DNA of 64,000 nucleotides from Cohnella sp. WQ 127256 (GCF_024519285.1 NZ_JAMZCY010000007.1:62001-126000), one strand, 5' to 3'. Positions 16,789 through 25,621 are shown, counted from the stretch's first letter. Notes: generated by a model not told the origin, from the letters alone. Translations and numbers: made by a program.

Positions 16789-18531
16789 ATGAAAGTCGTT
16801 CTTGCGACGTTGAATGCCAAGTTCATTCATACCTCGCTCGCCCTGAGATATTTGAAGTCATTCGCTCAGGACGAGTTTGAAGTAGATATTGCCGAATATA
16901 CGATAAAAGATCCCGCGATGGGAATAGCTGCTGACCTATTCTCTAAGAAGCCAGACGTCATTGGCTTCTCTTGTTACATTTGGAACATTGAAGAAACGAT
17001 AGTCATCGTAGATATGCTCCGTAAGGTGCTACCGAATGTGAAGATTATGCTCGGAGGCCCAGAAGTATCTTATGATACTGATTATTGGATGAAGCGCTTG
17101 TCATCCGTTGACTTCATCGTCATGGGCGAAGGGGAGGAAACCTTCCGAGATCTGCTACGGCAAATTGCAGGCGAACAGAAGTACCATTTTGTGTTCGGGA
17201 TGGCCTACCGCAAGGATGGAGAAGTTGTCATCACTCCACCACGTCCGAAGCTGGATTTGAATGTAATTCCTTCACCCTATCGATTCGATCTGGACATCCC
17301 CTCGATGCGCAACCGGGTTGTCTATTTCGAGACAAGCCGTGGCTGTCCGTTTAGCTGTCAATTTTGTTTATCTAGTATTGAGGTTGGAGTACGGTACTTT
17401 GATATAGAGTGGGTCAAAGCTGAAATTACGTACTTGATTGACAACGGGGCTAAGCTGATCAAATTCGTAGATCGAACCTTTAACATTAAACGGGATTACG
17501 CAATGGAAGTGTTCCAGTTCTTGATCGACAATCATCGGGGCTGTGTGTTTCAATTCGAGATTACTGCGGATATCATGAGACCTGAGGTGCTCGATTTCCT
17601 AGCGGAGAATGCGCCGCCAGGGGTATTCCGGTTTGAGATTGGCGTACAATCGACGAATGATCCAACGAATCTCGCTGTGCAACGCCGCCAAAATTTCACG
17701 AAGCTAAGCCGTACGGTCGTGAAGGTGAAGGAAAGCGGTAAGATCGACCAGCATCTCGATTTAATTGCCGGCTTACCGCATGAAGACTATGATACGTTCC
17801 GCAAAACATTTAACGATGTGTTCGCGCTGAGACCAGAAGAATTGCAGCTTGGCTTCTTGAAAATGCTGCGGGGAACGGGTTTACGTATTGATGCTGAGAA
17901 ATATGGATATGTGTATTCCGAACGTGCTCCATACGAGATGCTCGGCAACGATTTGATGCCTTTCGCCGAAATCGTGCGCATTAAGAGAGTCGAGGATGTG
18001 CTGGAGAAGTTCTGGAACGCTCATCGGATGGATCGGACCATGGAGTATTTAATCGAGAAAGCTTACCCGTCCCCATTTGATTTTTTCCAAGCCTTTGGAG
18101 ACTTCTGGGAAGCGAGAGGCTGGAGCCGAATTGGTCATCAGCTTGAAGATTTGTTCTCTCGGTTATGGGCGTTTCTTGAAGAGGATGCCAGACCGGAGCT
18201 GGATAAAGACGTGGCTTTCGGATTATTGAAGATCGACTATTATTTGCAGCATAAATACAAACCGCGTAAGCTCTGGTGGGAAGATCGACTGGAGAAGAAG
18301 GATTGGACTGCGGGTCTGAAATATGCAGCTGAGAAGCTAGGTATGGATGATCGAGAGCTACAGAAGAAGGGGACGCTGGATCGCCTTCCTTTCGATTACG
18401 GAGTGTGGGTAGAGGAAGGGCGAGTGGATCGTTCGAATCCGTCAGTACTTGTGTTCCTCTATTCAGGAGAAGAAGCTGGACCGCAATTGGTGGCACTGCC
18501 GCAGCCTGACGGGCGAGTGGCAGTTAAATAA
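16789..18531 (+). CDS. B12-binding-domain radical SAM protein (DUF4080 type)
   Basis: The 580-residue protein begins with a cobalamin-binding-like Rossmann region (VVLATLNAKFIHTSLALRYL, DVIGFSCYIWN, LGGPEVSYD, VMGEGEETF), then a radical SAM core with CPFSCQFC (Cys at about 186, 190 and 193) for the 4Fe-4S cluster, and a C-terminal region rich in Trp and charged residues of the DUF4080 kind. Such proteins are expected to use SAM and possibly cobalamin for methylation or rearrangement; the substrate is unknown. RBS AAAGAGG lies before the ATG. It is followed at 21 bases by an aldo-keto reductase gene, probably in the same transcript. Confidence 0.85.
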   Translation: MKVVLATLNAKFIHTSLALRYLKSFAQDEFEVDIAEYTIKDPAMGIAADLFSKKPDVIGFSCYIWNIEETIVIVDMLRKVLPNVKIMLGGPEVSYDTDYWMKRLSSVDFIVMGEGEETFRDLLRQIAGEQKYHFVFGMAYRKDGEVVITPPRPKLDLNVIPSPYRFDLDIPSMRNRVVYFETSRGCPFSCQFCLSSIEVGVRYFDIEWVKAEITYLIDNGAKLIKFVDRTFNIKRDYAMEVFQFLIDNHRGCVFQFEITADIMRPEVLDFLAENAPPGVFRFEIGVQSTNDPTNLAVQRRQNFTKLSRTVVKVKESGKIDQHLDLIAGLPHEDYDTFRKTFNDVFALRPEELQLGFLKMLRGTGLRIDAEKYGYVYSERAPYEMLGNDLMPFAEIVRIKRVEDVLEKFWNAHRMDRTMEYLIEKAYPSPFDFFQAFGDFWEARGWSRIGHQLEDLFSRLWAFLEEDARPELDKDVAFGLLKIDYYLQHKYKPRKLWWEDRLEKKDWTAGLKYAAEKLGMDDRELQKKGTLDRLPFDYGVWVEEGRVDRSNPSVLVFLYSGEEAGPQLVALPQPDGRVAVK

Positions 18532-18552
18532 GAGACAAGAGGTGACCGAGCC

Positions 18553-19542
18553 ATGGTATATCAAGCTAGCTCTGATCGTTATGCAACGATGAAATACAAT
18601 CGTGTTGGGCGTTCTGGATTAAAAATACCTGCGGTATCATTGGGGTTGTGGCATAATTTCGGAGGTATTGATACTTTCGAGAATGGCCGTGCGCTAGTCC
18701 GTCATGCTTTTGATTTGGGAATTACTCATTTCGATTTAGCGAACAACTACGGACCGCCTCCTGGCTCAGCTGAAGAAATGTTCGGCAGGCTGCTTGCGAC
18801 GGATATGAAGCCTTATCGTGATGAAATGGTGATCTCAACCAAAGCGGGTTATGGCATGTGGGATGGTCCATATGGTGACTTTGGTTCACGTAAATATTTG
18901 ATTTCTAGCCTTGATCAGAGTTTGACACGGATGGGACTCGATTATGTGGATATTTTCTACCACCATCGCCCAGATCCGGAAACCCCTCTTGAAGAAACAA
19001 TGATGGCATTGGATCAAATTGTTCGTTCGGGTAAAGCTCTTTATGTTGGGATTTCCAACTATCGTGCTCCTGAGGCCAAAGAGGCGATTAAGATCCTGAA
19101 GCAGCTGGGTACGCCTCTCCTTATTCACCAACCTCGTTATAGTATGTTTGATCGTTGGATTGAGGACGGCTTGCAGGATGTACTAGAAGAAGGTGGAGTC
19201 GGTTCTATTGTGTTCTCACCTTTGGAGCAAGGTCTGCTTACGAATAAGTATTTGGGTGGAATTCCGAAAGATTCACGTGCTGCAGGAGCCTCTGTGTTCT
19301 TGAGTGAAGGTAATATTACTCCCGAAAGACTGGACAAAGTACGCAGCTTAAATGATATTGCAGTGGAACGTGGGCAATCTCTTGCTCAAATGGCTCTCGC
19401 TTGGGTGCTTCGCGGCGAACGTGTAACCAGCGTCTTGGTCGGTGCAAGTAAGGTTAGCCAATTGGATGATAACGTTGAGATGCTGAAGCGTTTGGATTTC
19501 TCAGCGGATGAACTGGCGCGTATTGAACTTATTTTAAAATAA
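18553..19542 (+). CDS. Aldo-keto reductase, YghZ-like
   Basis: The 329-residue product shows the AKR TIM-barrel with catalytic-tetrad context: DLANNYG (Asp/Tyr), STKAGYGMW (Lys) and YHHRPDP (His), then VGISNY and the cofactor-binding VLVGASKVSQLDDNVEML near the C terminus. The GMWDGPYGDFGSRKYL insert is typical of the YghZ/GPR group, which reduces L-glyceraldehyde 3-phosphate and methylglyoxal with NADPH. AGAGGTGACC precedes the ATG. Role here: probably carbonyl detoxification. Confidence 0.9.
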   Translation: MVYQASSDRYATMKYNRVGRSGLKIPAVSLGLWHNFGGIDTFENGRALVRHAFDLGITHFDLANNYGPPPGSAEEMFGRLLATDMKPYRDEMVISTKAGYGMWDGPYGDFGSRKYLISSLDQSLTRMGLDYVDIFYHHRPDPETPLEETMMALDQIVRSGKALYVGISNYRAPEAKEAIKILKQLGTPLLIHQPRYSMFDRWIEDGLQDVLEEGGVGSIVFSPLEQGLLTNKYLGGIPKDSRAAGASVFLSEGNITPERLDKVRSLNDIAVERGQSLAQMALAWVLRGERVTSVLVGASKVSQLDDNVEMLKRLDFSADELARIELILK

Positions 19543-19557
19543 GCTAGGCCAAAAGAA

Positions 19558-19592
19558 GAGCCCTTAGGGATATTTTTCCTAAGGGCTCTCTA
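19558..19592 (+). terminator. Terminator-like hairpin after the aldo-keto reductase gene
   Basis: GAGCCCTTAGG (from 19558) and CCTAAGGGCTC (to 19588) form a perfect 11-bp stem around a T-rich loop; the tail is only TCTAT. Confidence 0.65.
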
Positions 19593-19695
19593 TGCATAAG
19601 ACTCGTGGTATTGTAGAGAGTATCCGGAAGCTTGCATCCTAATAAAGGAAGACATAGGTTGCGAAATTTGATTATTCAAGGAGTCGATTAATGAA

Positions 19696-20658
19696 ATGAA
19701 CCATGCTATTTCTAGAAGGATTGAAGAGCTTGAGCAGTTGTCTCCACCTTTAACGGCTCAAACAGACATCGACGAATACTGGGATAGTACACTAGCGCAA
19801 TTCGCCACTAAACCATTGAATTCAAAGAGAATTTTCGTAGAGACACCGTTTACTTACATGGAAGTTTATAAGGTTGTATATGAAGGCTTCGATGCGACCC
19901 CGATACACGGGTGGTTCTTGCTCCCTAGTTTCCCACGTGATAAGAAGGAGAAGCTTCCTTGTGTTGTTCTGTATCATGGTTATACGGGAAGCAAGGGGTA
20001 TCCAGAGGATTACGCCTCTTATCTATTGATGGGAATGGCCGTATTTGCAATCGACATTCGGGGTCAAGCGGGGGAAACAGGGAATTTACTTCACCAAGAT
20101 TTCGGAACGACGAGGGGCTGGGTGACTCAAGGTATTTTACATAGGGATACTTGTTATTATAAGGCGATTACAATCGACGCTCTCAAAGCATTGGACTGGG
20201 TCAGCGAGCAACCTGAGATAGACTCTAGCCGAATTTGCGCTTCGGGTGGGAGTCAGGGTGGGGGGCTGGCGATGATCGCTGCGGCTTTGTCCGATAAACC
20301 GGCGATAGCGGTCCCTCATATTCCGAACATGTGCTACATGGACTTCGGAATATTGAACTCCAGCAGCTCGTTAACGGAAGCGGCATCGTTCATCGAGAGA
20401 TTTCCAGAGCATCTAGAAACGGTGCTCACTACGCTTAGTTATTACGATATTATGAACCTGGCACACCGCATTCGTATCCCGATCTTCGTGACGGTGGGGC
20501 TTAAAGATCCTGTGACGATGCCGGAGACGATCTACGCGGCATATAATCGGGTCCGGTCGGAGAAGACGATCGTCCCGTATCCGTTCACGGGTCATGCGGT
20601 CACTGGCGATCAGAACCGTAAAGCGATGGAATTCATTACGTCGAAGCTTCTTAAGTAA
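19696..20658 (+). CDS. Acetyl xylan esterase / cephalosporin-C deacetylase-like alpha/beta hydrolase
   Basis: The 320-residue enzyme has an oxyanion-region motif VVLYHGYTGSKG, the long AXE1-family segment DIRGQAGETGN, the nucleophile elbow GGSQGGG (Ser near 188), an acidic residue in VTVGLKDPVTMPET and the His of FTGHAVTG, so the Ser-Asp-His triad of carbohydrate esterase family 7 is complete. CE7 enzymes remove acetyl groups from short xylo-oligosaccharides in the cytoplasm. AAGGAG lies about 12 bases before the ATG; an ATG at 19691 meets a stop after one codon. It may assist the nearby glycosidases. Confidence 0.88.
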   Translation: MNHAISRRIEELEQLSPPLTAQTDIDEYWDSTLAQFATKPLNSKRIFVETPFTYMEVYKVVYEGFDATPIHGWFLLPSFPRDKKEKLPCVVLYHGYTGSKGYPEDYASYLLMGMAVFAIDIRGQAGETGNLLHQDFGTTRGWVTQGILHRDTCYYKAITIDALKALDWVSEQPEIDSSRICASGGSQGGGLAMIAAALSDKPAIAVPHIPNMCYMDFGILNSSSSLTEAASFIERFPEHLETVLTTLSYYDIMNLAHRIRIPIFVTVGLKDPVTMPETIYAAYNRVRSEKTIVPYPFTGHAVTGDQNRKAMEFITSKLLK

Positions 20659-20671
20659 CTCCGAATATTAG

Positions 20672-20730
20672 AAGGCTCCCTGCATACGCTTTGGACGAAT
20701 GTCTAAAGCGTATGTGGGGAGCCTTGTTCA
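20672..20730. terminator. Long hairpin between convergent genes
   Basis: AAGGCTCCC plus TGCATACGCTTT pairs with AAAGCGTATGTGGGGAGCCTT across a 12-base loop, about 20 bp in all with G.T pairs. It ends the esterase transcript. Confidence 0.75.
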
Positions 20731-20807
20731 TGTACGAATTTCTAAGGAAATGGAGAAAGGGTATTCTCATTTTCGGACTTTGCGGAAATACAGTCACTGA
20801 CTCCTGA

Positions 20808-21335
20808 TCACTCATGAGGGATATCCTTATAAAGCTCTCGCATCACATGCCCAATCTCAGGTACGATTAAACGGGTCATTGCAAGTTTAACGGCTCCTGT
20901 AGAGCCTGGCATAGAGAAGATGGCGGTCGTACCAATCGTGCCAGCGATTGCGCGTGACAAGATAGCGGCCGAGCCGATATCCTCGGTGAAGCTTAAGTAG
21001 CGGAAAATTTCACCAAAGCCGGGCATTTCCTTGTGCAACTGATCGCGAACCGCCTCGAAGGTTGTATCTCTGCCTGCGATGCCTGTCCCACCATTAAGCA
21101 GCACGACTTCGACGCGCGGATTTTCCGCAGCTTCGCGTAACAGCTTGCCGATGCATTCGTAATCATCTTCTACAATCGCGTACTCCGCAACCGAATGATT
21201 GCATTCCTCAAGCAGTTGGCGAATGAGCTGTCCGCTCTTATCCGTCTCAGGAGTACGGGTGTCGGACACGGTAATGATGGCGCATGAGACGCTCTTCGGC
21301 GCCTCACGTCGATGCTGCTCGGTTGATGCTGACAT
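20808..21335 (-). CDS. moaB: Molybdenum cofactor biosynthesis protein MoaB
   Basis: ATG at 21335 follows AGGAGG by about 9 bases and starts MSASTEQHRREAPK; an upstream in-frame ATG at 21404 has no such site. The 175 residues carry the MogA/MoaB fold: AIITVSDTRTPETDKSGQLI, the molybdopterin-binding GGTGIAGRDTTFEA and MPGSTGAVKLAM. The family adenylylates molybdopterin in the cytoplasm. No other moa or moe gene is near, so it is separated from the rest of the pathway. Confidence 0.92.
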   Translation of the reverse strand: MSASTEQHRREAPKSVSCAIITVSDTRTPETDKSGQLIRQLLEECNHSVAEYAIVEDDYECIGKLLREAAENPRVEVVLLNGGTGIAGRDTTFEAVRDQLHKEMPGFGEIFRYLSFTEDIGSAAILSRAIAGTIGTTAIFSMPGSTGAVKLAMTRLIVPEIGHVMRELYKDIPHE

Positions 21336-21380
21336 CCATCTTTTCCTCCTATGGGGAAGGTCTGTATTTGATAAAAGAAT

Positions 21381-21411
21381 GCCCCATAGGAGCTTGCGAT
21401 CCACATGGGGC
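21381..21411 (-). terminator. Terminator of the small membrane protein gene
   Basis: GCCCCAT (21381-21387) and ATGGGGC (21405-21411) form a stem; on the minus strand it is followed by ATTCTTTTAT. It separates this gene from moaB. Confidence 0.65.
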
Positions 21412-21426
21412 GTTTAATAATCTTTA

Positions 21427-21945
21427 TTATTCATTAGATGAAGAGATAGGTCCGGAAGATTGCGGAGAACCCTTTTCTTCCACAGCCGGTGAATCGGTAT
21501 CATCCACGTTCGTGTGGTGTACCGAATCTTCTACAATAGTTTTCACGGGTTCTCTAATTAGACGGTCGATGACTGCGGGTACGACCAAGGTCAAAGCATA
21601 GGCCAATGTCATCCAGACCGTGTAAGCATGATGTTGACCTTCGCTAAAGGAAGGGAAAACGGAATCCCGATACCAAATCGAGAACGTATTGATGAACAGC
21701 CCGATAGCAGTAGCCACGAATCCGAAATGTGTTGCCGATCCGCGCTCCGGCAGCAGTCTAAGTCTGACAACCAGTGCAATACCAATTAACAGAAGGAACG
21801 AAAGCATTTCAAGCAGAAACAGAGAGGAACCGAAATAAGCATCTCCAACCTCGAGTACGACCCAATCTCCGAAAAGAATAAAGAAGAGGGTAGGCACAGC
21901 CCATACTCCGACTCCTAAACCTGCTAAAATTAGCCCTTTACGCAT
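21427..21945 (-). CDS. Small integral membrane protein, DUF5367-like
   Basis: ATG 21945 is preferred over 21966 because AAAGGACGG lies 8 bases before it. The 172-residue product has about four hydrophobic helices (LILAGLGVGVWAVPTLFFIL, a Leu-rich second segment, FGFVATAIGLFIN and a fourth near residue 115) and a hydrophilic, Ser/Glu-rich tail of about 45 residues in the cytoplasm or outside. The first helix recalls DUF5367, but this is a weak resemblance. Function is unknown. Confidence 0.7.
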   Translation of the reverse strand: MRKGLILAGLGVGVWAVPTLFFILFGDWVVLEVGDAYFGSSLFLLEMLSFLLLIGIALVVRLRLLPERGSATHFGFVATAIGLFINTFSIWYRDSVFPSFSEGQHHAYTVWMTLAYALTLVVPAVIDRLIREPVKTIVEDSVHHTNVDDTDSPAVEEKGSPQSSGPISSSNE

Positions 21946-21991
21946 ATGAATCCGTCCTTTCGACAACTTTTAATCTGACTATATGCTCATT

Positions 21992-22014
21992 AATTCGACA
22001 ATTCCAGTCGAATT
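21992..22014 (-). terminator. Possible terminator after manA
   Basis: AATTCGAC and GTCGAATT form a perfect 8-bp stem with a 7-base loop just after the manA stop. The T-tail is weak. Confidence 0.4.
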
Positions 22015-22018
22015 CCTC

Positions 22019-22990
22019 TTAAGGAATCATGCTACGAAGTACCGTCATTGAGCCGTCTAACGTATAGCTGCCTAAGTTAGCAGGGAGTAGGAAGCAGTCA
22101 CCCGCTTTGGCATCCACTAGTCCGCTCTCCCAACTAATGCTACCAGAACCATCGCACACGATGACGATGATGAAGCTGTCAGCAGAAGTGGATAATGTCC
22201 ATTGTCCGTTAACGACACCTTTGTCTGTCTTAAAGTATGGGGAGGAAGCAAGAGTAAGCCACTCACCAGGCTTCGCTCCAGCTGTATCCATACGGGCAGC
22301 TCCGGAATTCTCATAAGCAGTAACGTTTAAGGAATCTTCGATATGCAATTCGCGAGGCTTACCATCTAATCCTGGGCGATTGTAATCGTATAGTCGGTAA
22401 GTTGTATCTGAGTTTTGTTGGATTTCTGCAACGACAACACCAGCGCATAATGCATGCACGGTGCCCGCTGGTATATAGAACGTATCGCCAGCTTTGACGG
22501 ATACCTCTTGAAGGCTATCCATGATCCGACCCTCTTCAATGGCTTTGGCCATTTCGGTCCGATCTACACCCGGCTTTAGGCCGTAAATAATTTTAGCATC
22601 TGGTTTGGCGTCGAGAACGTACCACATTTCTGTTTTGCCGATTTCGCCTTTCGGAAGCCCTGCGTAATGATCATTAGGATGTACTTGGATGGATAGGTCA
22701 TCATTGCAATCGAGTAGCTTGATCAATAACGGGAAACGTCCGTTACTTGAGTTGTAGCCTTTCGTTCCGAACCAGCTTTCTCCAACTAGCTCACGGATTT
22801 CATCAAGGCCTTTGCCAGCCAATGTTCCATTCGTTACATGCGATACGCCATTTGGATGATCTGCGATCATCCAGCCTTCTCCGATGACACCAGCGGGAAC
22901 GTCAAATCCGAATTTCTCTAACGCACGGCCGCCCCATACTCTTTCTTTAAATTCAGGCTTGAAATGCAAGGGATAGGGTTGTAAATTCAT
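22019..22990 (-). CDS. manA: Mannose-6-phosphate isomerase, class I
   Basis: ATG 22990 follows AGGAGG by 10 bases; the in-frame ATG at 23032 lacks a site. The 323-residue cupin enzyme shows PYPLHFKPEFKERVWGG, the zinc-site run LSIQVHPNDHYA and KTEMWYVLDAKPDA, and DTFYIPAGTVHALCAG. It interconverts mannose 6-phosphate and fructose 6-phosphate with one zinc ion. This would link mannose from the GH130 locus to glycolysis, though the gene is 9 kb away and separately transcribed. Confidence 0.92.
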   Translation of the reverse strand: MNLQPYPLHFKPEFKERVWGGRALEKFGFDVPAGVIGEGWMIADHPNGVSHVTNGTLAGKGLDEIRELVGESWFGTKGYNSSNGRFPLLIKLLDCNDDLSIQVHPNDHYAGLPKGEIGKTEMWYVLDAKPDAKIIYGLKPGVDRTEMAKAIEEGRIMDSLQEVSVKAGDTFYIPAGTVHALCAGVVVAEIQQNSDTTYRLYDYNRPGLDGKPRELHIEDSLNVTAYENSGAARMDTAGAKPGEWLTLASSPYFKTDKGVVNGQWTLSTSADSFIIVIVCDGSGSISWESGLVDAKAGDCFLLPANLGSYTLDGSMTVLRSMIP

Positions 22991-23048
22991 TTTGTAAAAT
23001 CCTCCTAAAGTATATTCAGTCTTTAAATTCATTATTGATTGGTCGATC

Positions 23049-23627
23049 TTATCTTTTGTTCAAGGCAATTAAATAAGGTGAAGCTGTCTTTTGTGGAAAT
23101 CTATAGATGACGGACTGCGCAAGTTGAGGAGAAAGCCCTGTTGACCAGGCTTCTACCGCTGCGGCTTCTGTCTCGCCACCCTCGTGACCGGGATAAACAA
23201 CGACGGTAAGCACGCCATCTTTGCGCAGCAATCGTACTGCCGAATCTAGGGCAACCAAAGTTGTTGTTGGCTGCGTAATAACGGAAGAAGATGCGCCAGG
23301 CAAGTAGCCTAGATTAAACATGATGGCTGCGACCTTACCGTGCGCATCGGGGGTGACAGCATCCTCCATAGTCTCGTGTCCAGCATGGATGTACTGGGTG
23401 GAAGCGAGGGAAATGGAATCCGCTTCAGCGAGTAGTCTTCCTCGCGTATTGTCAAGAGCTTCGGCTTGAATATCGAATGCATAGACGAAACCCGTTGGAC
23501 CAACGGATCGTGCTAGGAAAAGCGTATCCGAGCCATTGCCTGCCGTTGCGTCAATGACAATATCACCAGGCTTAACTCGCTCTTTAACCCATCGCTGGGC
23601 TTGGCTCAATACAGAGAGAAAGCCCAT
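23049..23627 (-). CDS. mnmM: tRNA methyltransferase MnmM (YtqB family)
   Basis: The 192-residue product is a class I SAM-dependent methyltransferase: GDIVIDATAGNGSDTLFLA (residues 21-39) is the SAM-binding motif I, YAFDIQAEALDNTR motif II, and IMFNLGYLPGA motif IV. The family, called YtqB in Bacillus, has been assigned the methylation of 5-aminomethyl-2-thiouridine at the tRNA wobble position. It lies one base from the end of the radical SAM gene upstream, the conserved ytqA-ytqB arrangement. Confidence 0.87.
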   Translation of the reverse strand: MGFLSVLSQAQRWVKERVKPGDIVIDATAGNGSDTLFLARSVGPTGFVYAFDIQAEALDNTRGRLLAEADSISLASTQYIHAGHETMEDAVTPDAHGKVAAIMFNLGYLPGASSSVITQPTTTLVALDSAVRLLRKDGVLTVVVYPGHEGGETEAAAVEAWSTGLSPQLAQSVIYRFPQKTASPYLIALNKR

Positions 23628-23628
23628 C

Positions 23629-24588
23629 TTATATGCCCTTCCAAACTTTGCCTTGCCAGCTGTTGCGCCTTACCAGCTCAGCGTCAATCGCATTGAGCAC
23701 TTCCCATTTACGCAAGCTCCACATCGGTCCGATTAGCAAATCTCTTGGTGCATCTCCCGTTAATCGATGGACGATCATATCTGGAGGAAGCATTTCAAGC
23801 GAGTCGACAACAAGAGAAACATACTCCTCTTGATCAAGAAAACGAAGCAAGCCTTCTTTCCATTGGCGTACCATCGGAGTTTTGCGCATCAGATGAAGGA
23901 GGTGAATCTTGATTCCCTGCACATCCATTCGAGCAACGGCTTGCACAGTTTCAAGCATCATCTCCCGCGTTTCACCAGGTAAGCCGTGAATAATATGGGC
24001 ACATACACGAATGCCTCTAGCTCTTAGTCGATTAACTGCATCGATAAAGCAATCGGTGTCGTGGGCACGATTAATGAGCTGTGATGTGGATTCATGTACC
24101 GTTTGTAAGCCCATTTCCACCCAAAGATAAGTTCGTTCGTTAAGCTCTGCTAAATAATCGACAACATCATCAGGTAAGCAATCGGGCCGGGTAGCAATAG
24201 ATAATCCAACAACTCCTGGTTGTTCCACAATGACCTCGTAGTATTCACGAAGAGTTTCTACCGGCGCATACGTGTTCGTGTATGCCTGAAAGTATCCAAT
24301 ATATTTGGCTTCTGGCCATTTCAGATGCTGACGATCTCTGATTTCATTGAATTGCGATACTAGGTCGCTACGTCGGCTACCGGCAAAATCCCCGGAGCCT
24401 CTTGTGCTACAGAAAGTGCAGCCGCCCGCGGCGATACTTCCGTCACGATTCGGACAGGTAAAGCCTGCATCCAGCATGACCTTGAAGGTTTTTGTGCCGA
24501 ACGTTTCACGCATTTCATAATTCCATGTATGAAATCTTTTGTCTGCCCATAATAGGGGTGTGTGTGTGTTTGGTTCAATTGTTGCCAT
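23629..24588 (-). CDS. TIGR01212-family radical SAM protein (YtqA)
   Basis: The 319-residue protein starts with WADKRFHTWNYEMRETFG and has an unusual long cluster motif, CPNRDGSIAAGGCTFC, in which the first Cys is well separated from the final CxxC pair. YIGYFQAYTNTYAP and HIIHGLPGETREMMLET follow, as in TIGR01212/YtqA and the related Elp3-like set. It binds a 4Fe-4S cluster and SAM. Its neighbour MnmM suggests tRNA wobble modification, but no reaction is established that I know of. AAAGGACG lies about 10 bases before the ATG. Confidence 0.88.
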   Translation of the reverse strand: MATIEPNTHTPLLWADKRFHTWNYEMRETFGTKTFKVMLDAGFTCPNRDGSIAAGGCTFCSTRGSGDFAGSRRSDLVSQFNEIRDRQHLKWPEAKYIGYFQAYTNTYAPVETLREYYEVIVEQPGVVGLSIATRPDCLPDDVVDYLAELNERTYLWVEMGLQTVHESTSQLINRAHDTDCFIDAVNRLRARGIRVCAHIIHGLPGETREMMLETVQAVARMDVQGIKIHLLHLMRKTPMVRQWKEGLLRFLDQEEYVSLVVDSLEMLPPDMIVHRLTGDAPRDLLIGPMWSLRKWEVLNAIDAELVRRNSWQGKVWKGI

Positions 24589-24901
24589 CGATGCATCCGT
24601 CCTTTATAGAGGTCGCTATATATTGTAGCGAAAATCGGGGCAAATTGCGAGGATCGTAAATCTCATCGATTATTACGATGAATCAGTCACCTTTAGATGA
24701 AAAATTAACATTGAATTTCGAGTTGTTTTTAGTGTGCTGAACCTTGCTATACCTAACATGGTGTGTTATATTAAAATAGCGCCAAATCAATAAAAATATA
24801 TGACATCATATCATTTTTCTGCAGCCTCGTTCATACCATATCCATATCTAGGGTAGTCTAGAAGTACAGTTAAATTAATCCGATTGGAGAGGTGAGTTGC
24901 A
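24589..24901. other. Intergenic region with divergent transcription starts
   Basis: This 313-base, AT-rich stretch separates the ytqA-like gene from a small forward gene. It holds the promoter at 24744-24772 and no other structure that I can support. Confidence 0.6.
24744..24772 (+). promoter_or_regulatory. Promoter of the 61-residue protein gene
   Basis: TTGCTA and TATATT are spaced by exactly 17 bases, about 130 bases before the start codon. Confidence 0.55.
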
Positions 24902-25087
24902 TTGAATACAAGCGTACGAATTCCTCAAGGGGACGATACAGTTAAAGTGGAGTTGACGGTTAAAGAAGCGATGGCACTTGCAGGGGCAAAGTTCCCTAAT
25001 AACCATAGCATCGAGGTATCCGCTCGGAAGAAGCTTAACAACATCATTTCAGACCATTACATTGAGGACAATAGACCCGTTAACTAA
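24902..25087 (+). CDS. Small hypothetical protein
   Basis: A TTG start at 24902 lies 9 bases after GGAGAGG and opens a 61-residue frame (NTSVRIPQGDDTVKVELTVK then a short helix and a charged tail). The product has no Cys, no membrane segment and no motif I know. It looks real because of the ribosome site, the promoter upstream and the terminator just after it. Function is unknown. Confidence 0.6.
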   Translation: MNTSVRIPQGDDTVKVELTVKEAMALAGAKFPNNHSIEVSARKKLNNIISDHYIEDNRPVN

Positions 25088-25118
25088 CTTAAGTAGTGTA
25101 ATAAATACTCATAACGTA

Positions 25119-25156
25119 AGGACGTAACCCTATTTTTGGGATTACGTCCTATTTTG
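25119..25156 (+). terminator. Terminator after the small protein gene
   Basis: AGGACGTAA/CCC pairs with GGG/TTACGTCCT with one bulged base and a TATTTTT loop, followed by ATTTTG. Confidence 0.7.
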
Positions 25157-25158
25157 TG

Positions 25159-25187
25159 TTGACAAATTTAACCTTTGGTTATATGGT
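25159..25187 (+). promoter_or_regulatory. Promoter of the YtrA-type operon
   Basis: TTGACA (25159-25164) and TATGGT (25182-25187) are 17 bases apart. The operator-like palindrome overlaps the -10 element. Confidence 0.7.
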
Positions 25188-25208
25188 TAGTTACATGAGT
25201 AACTAACC
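25185..25208 (+). promoter_or_regulatory. Operator of the GntR/YtrA regulator
   Basis: GGTTAGTTAC and GTAACTAACC are perfect 10-bp inverted arms around ATGA, overlapping -10 and the start site. A tandem 12-bp direct repeat of the same letters (TAACTAACCAAC, twice, plus a decayed third copy) follows to about 25232. Confidence 0.7.
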
Positions 25209-25252
25209 AACTAACTAACCAACTAACTGACAAAACCGGGGGTTGTAAGAAC

Positions 25253-25621
25253 ATGACAATATCAATGGACGACAGCCGCCCTATTTTCGTGCAAATCGCT
25301 GAACGGATCGAGAACGACATTATTGAAGGAAGCTTACCGGAGGAATCCCAAGTCCCTTCAACGAATCAATTCGCAGCCTTCTATCAGATTAATCCGGCAA
25401 CCGTGATGAAGGGTGTGAATCTTCTCGTAGATCAAGAAATTTTGTACAAAAAGCGAGGGATCGGCATGTTCGTAGCTTCTGGTGTTCGAGAGAAAATTAT
25501 GGAGAAGCGTAAGGAGCATTTTTACGAGCAATACATCGTAACAATGGTTAGGGAAGCCGAGAAGCTGGGGATTACAGTGGATCAGCTATCTGAAATGATA
25601 CGGAGAGGGGACAAAACCTAA
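25253..25621 (+). CDS. GntR-family transcriptional regulator, YtrA subfamily
   Basis: The 122-residue protein has the winged helix of the GntR family (PIFVQIAERIENDIIEGSL, then QVPSTNQFAAFYQINPATV) and only a short helical tail for dimerisation, which defines the YtrA subfamily. GGGGGTTG precedes the ATG. It is followed by an ABC ATPase gene overlapping by one base (TAATG) and a membrane protein gene, the usual ytrA-like operon order. It should repress its own operon from the palindrome at 25185; YtrA homologues often respond to cell-wall-active compounds. Confidence 0.9.
   Translation: MTISMDDSRPIFVQIAERIENDIIEGSLPEESQVPSTNQFAAFYQINPATVMKGVNLLVDQEILYKKRGIGMFVASGVREKIMEKRKEHFYEQYIVTMVREAEKLGITVDQLSEMIRRGDKT

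Noticed and set aside
17981-18496. 171-codon minus-strand frame
   Set aside because: Lies fully within the radical SAM gene, no start signals, shadow of biased codon usage.
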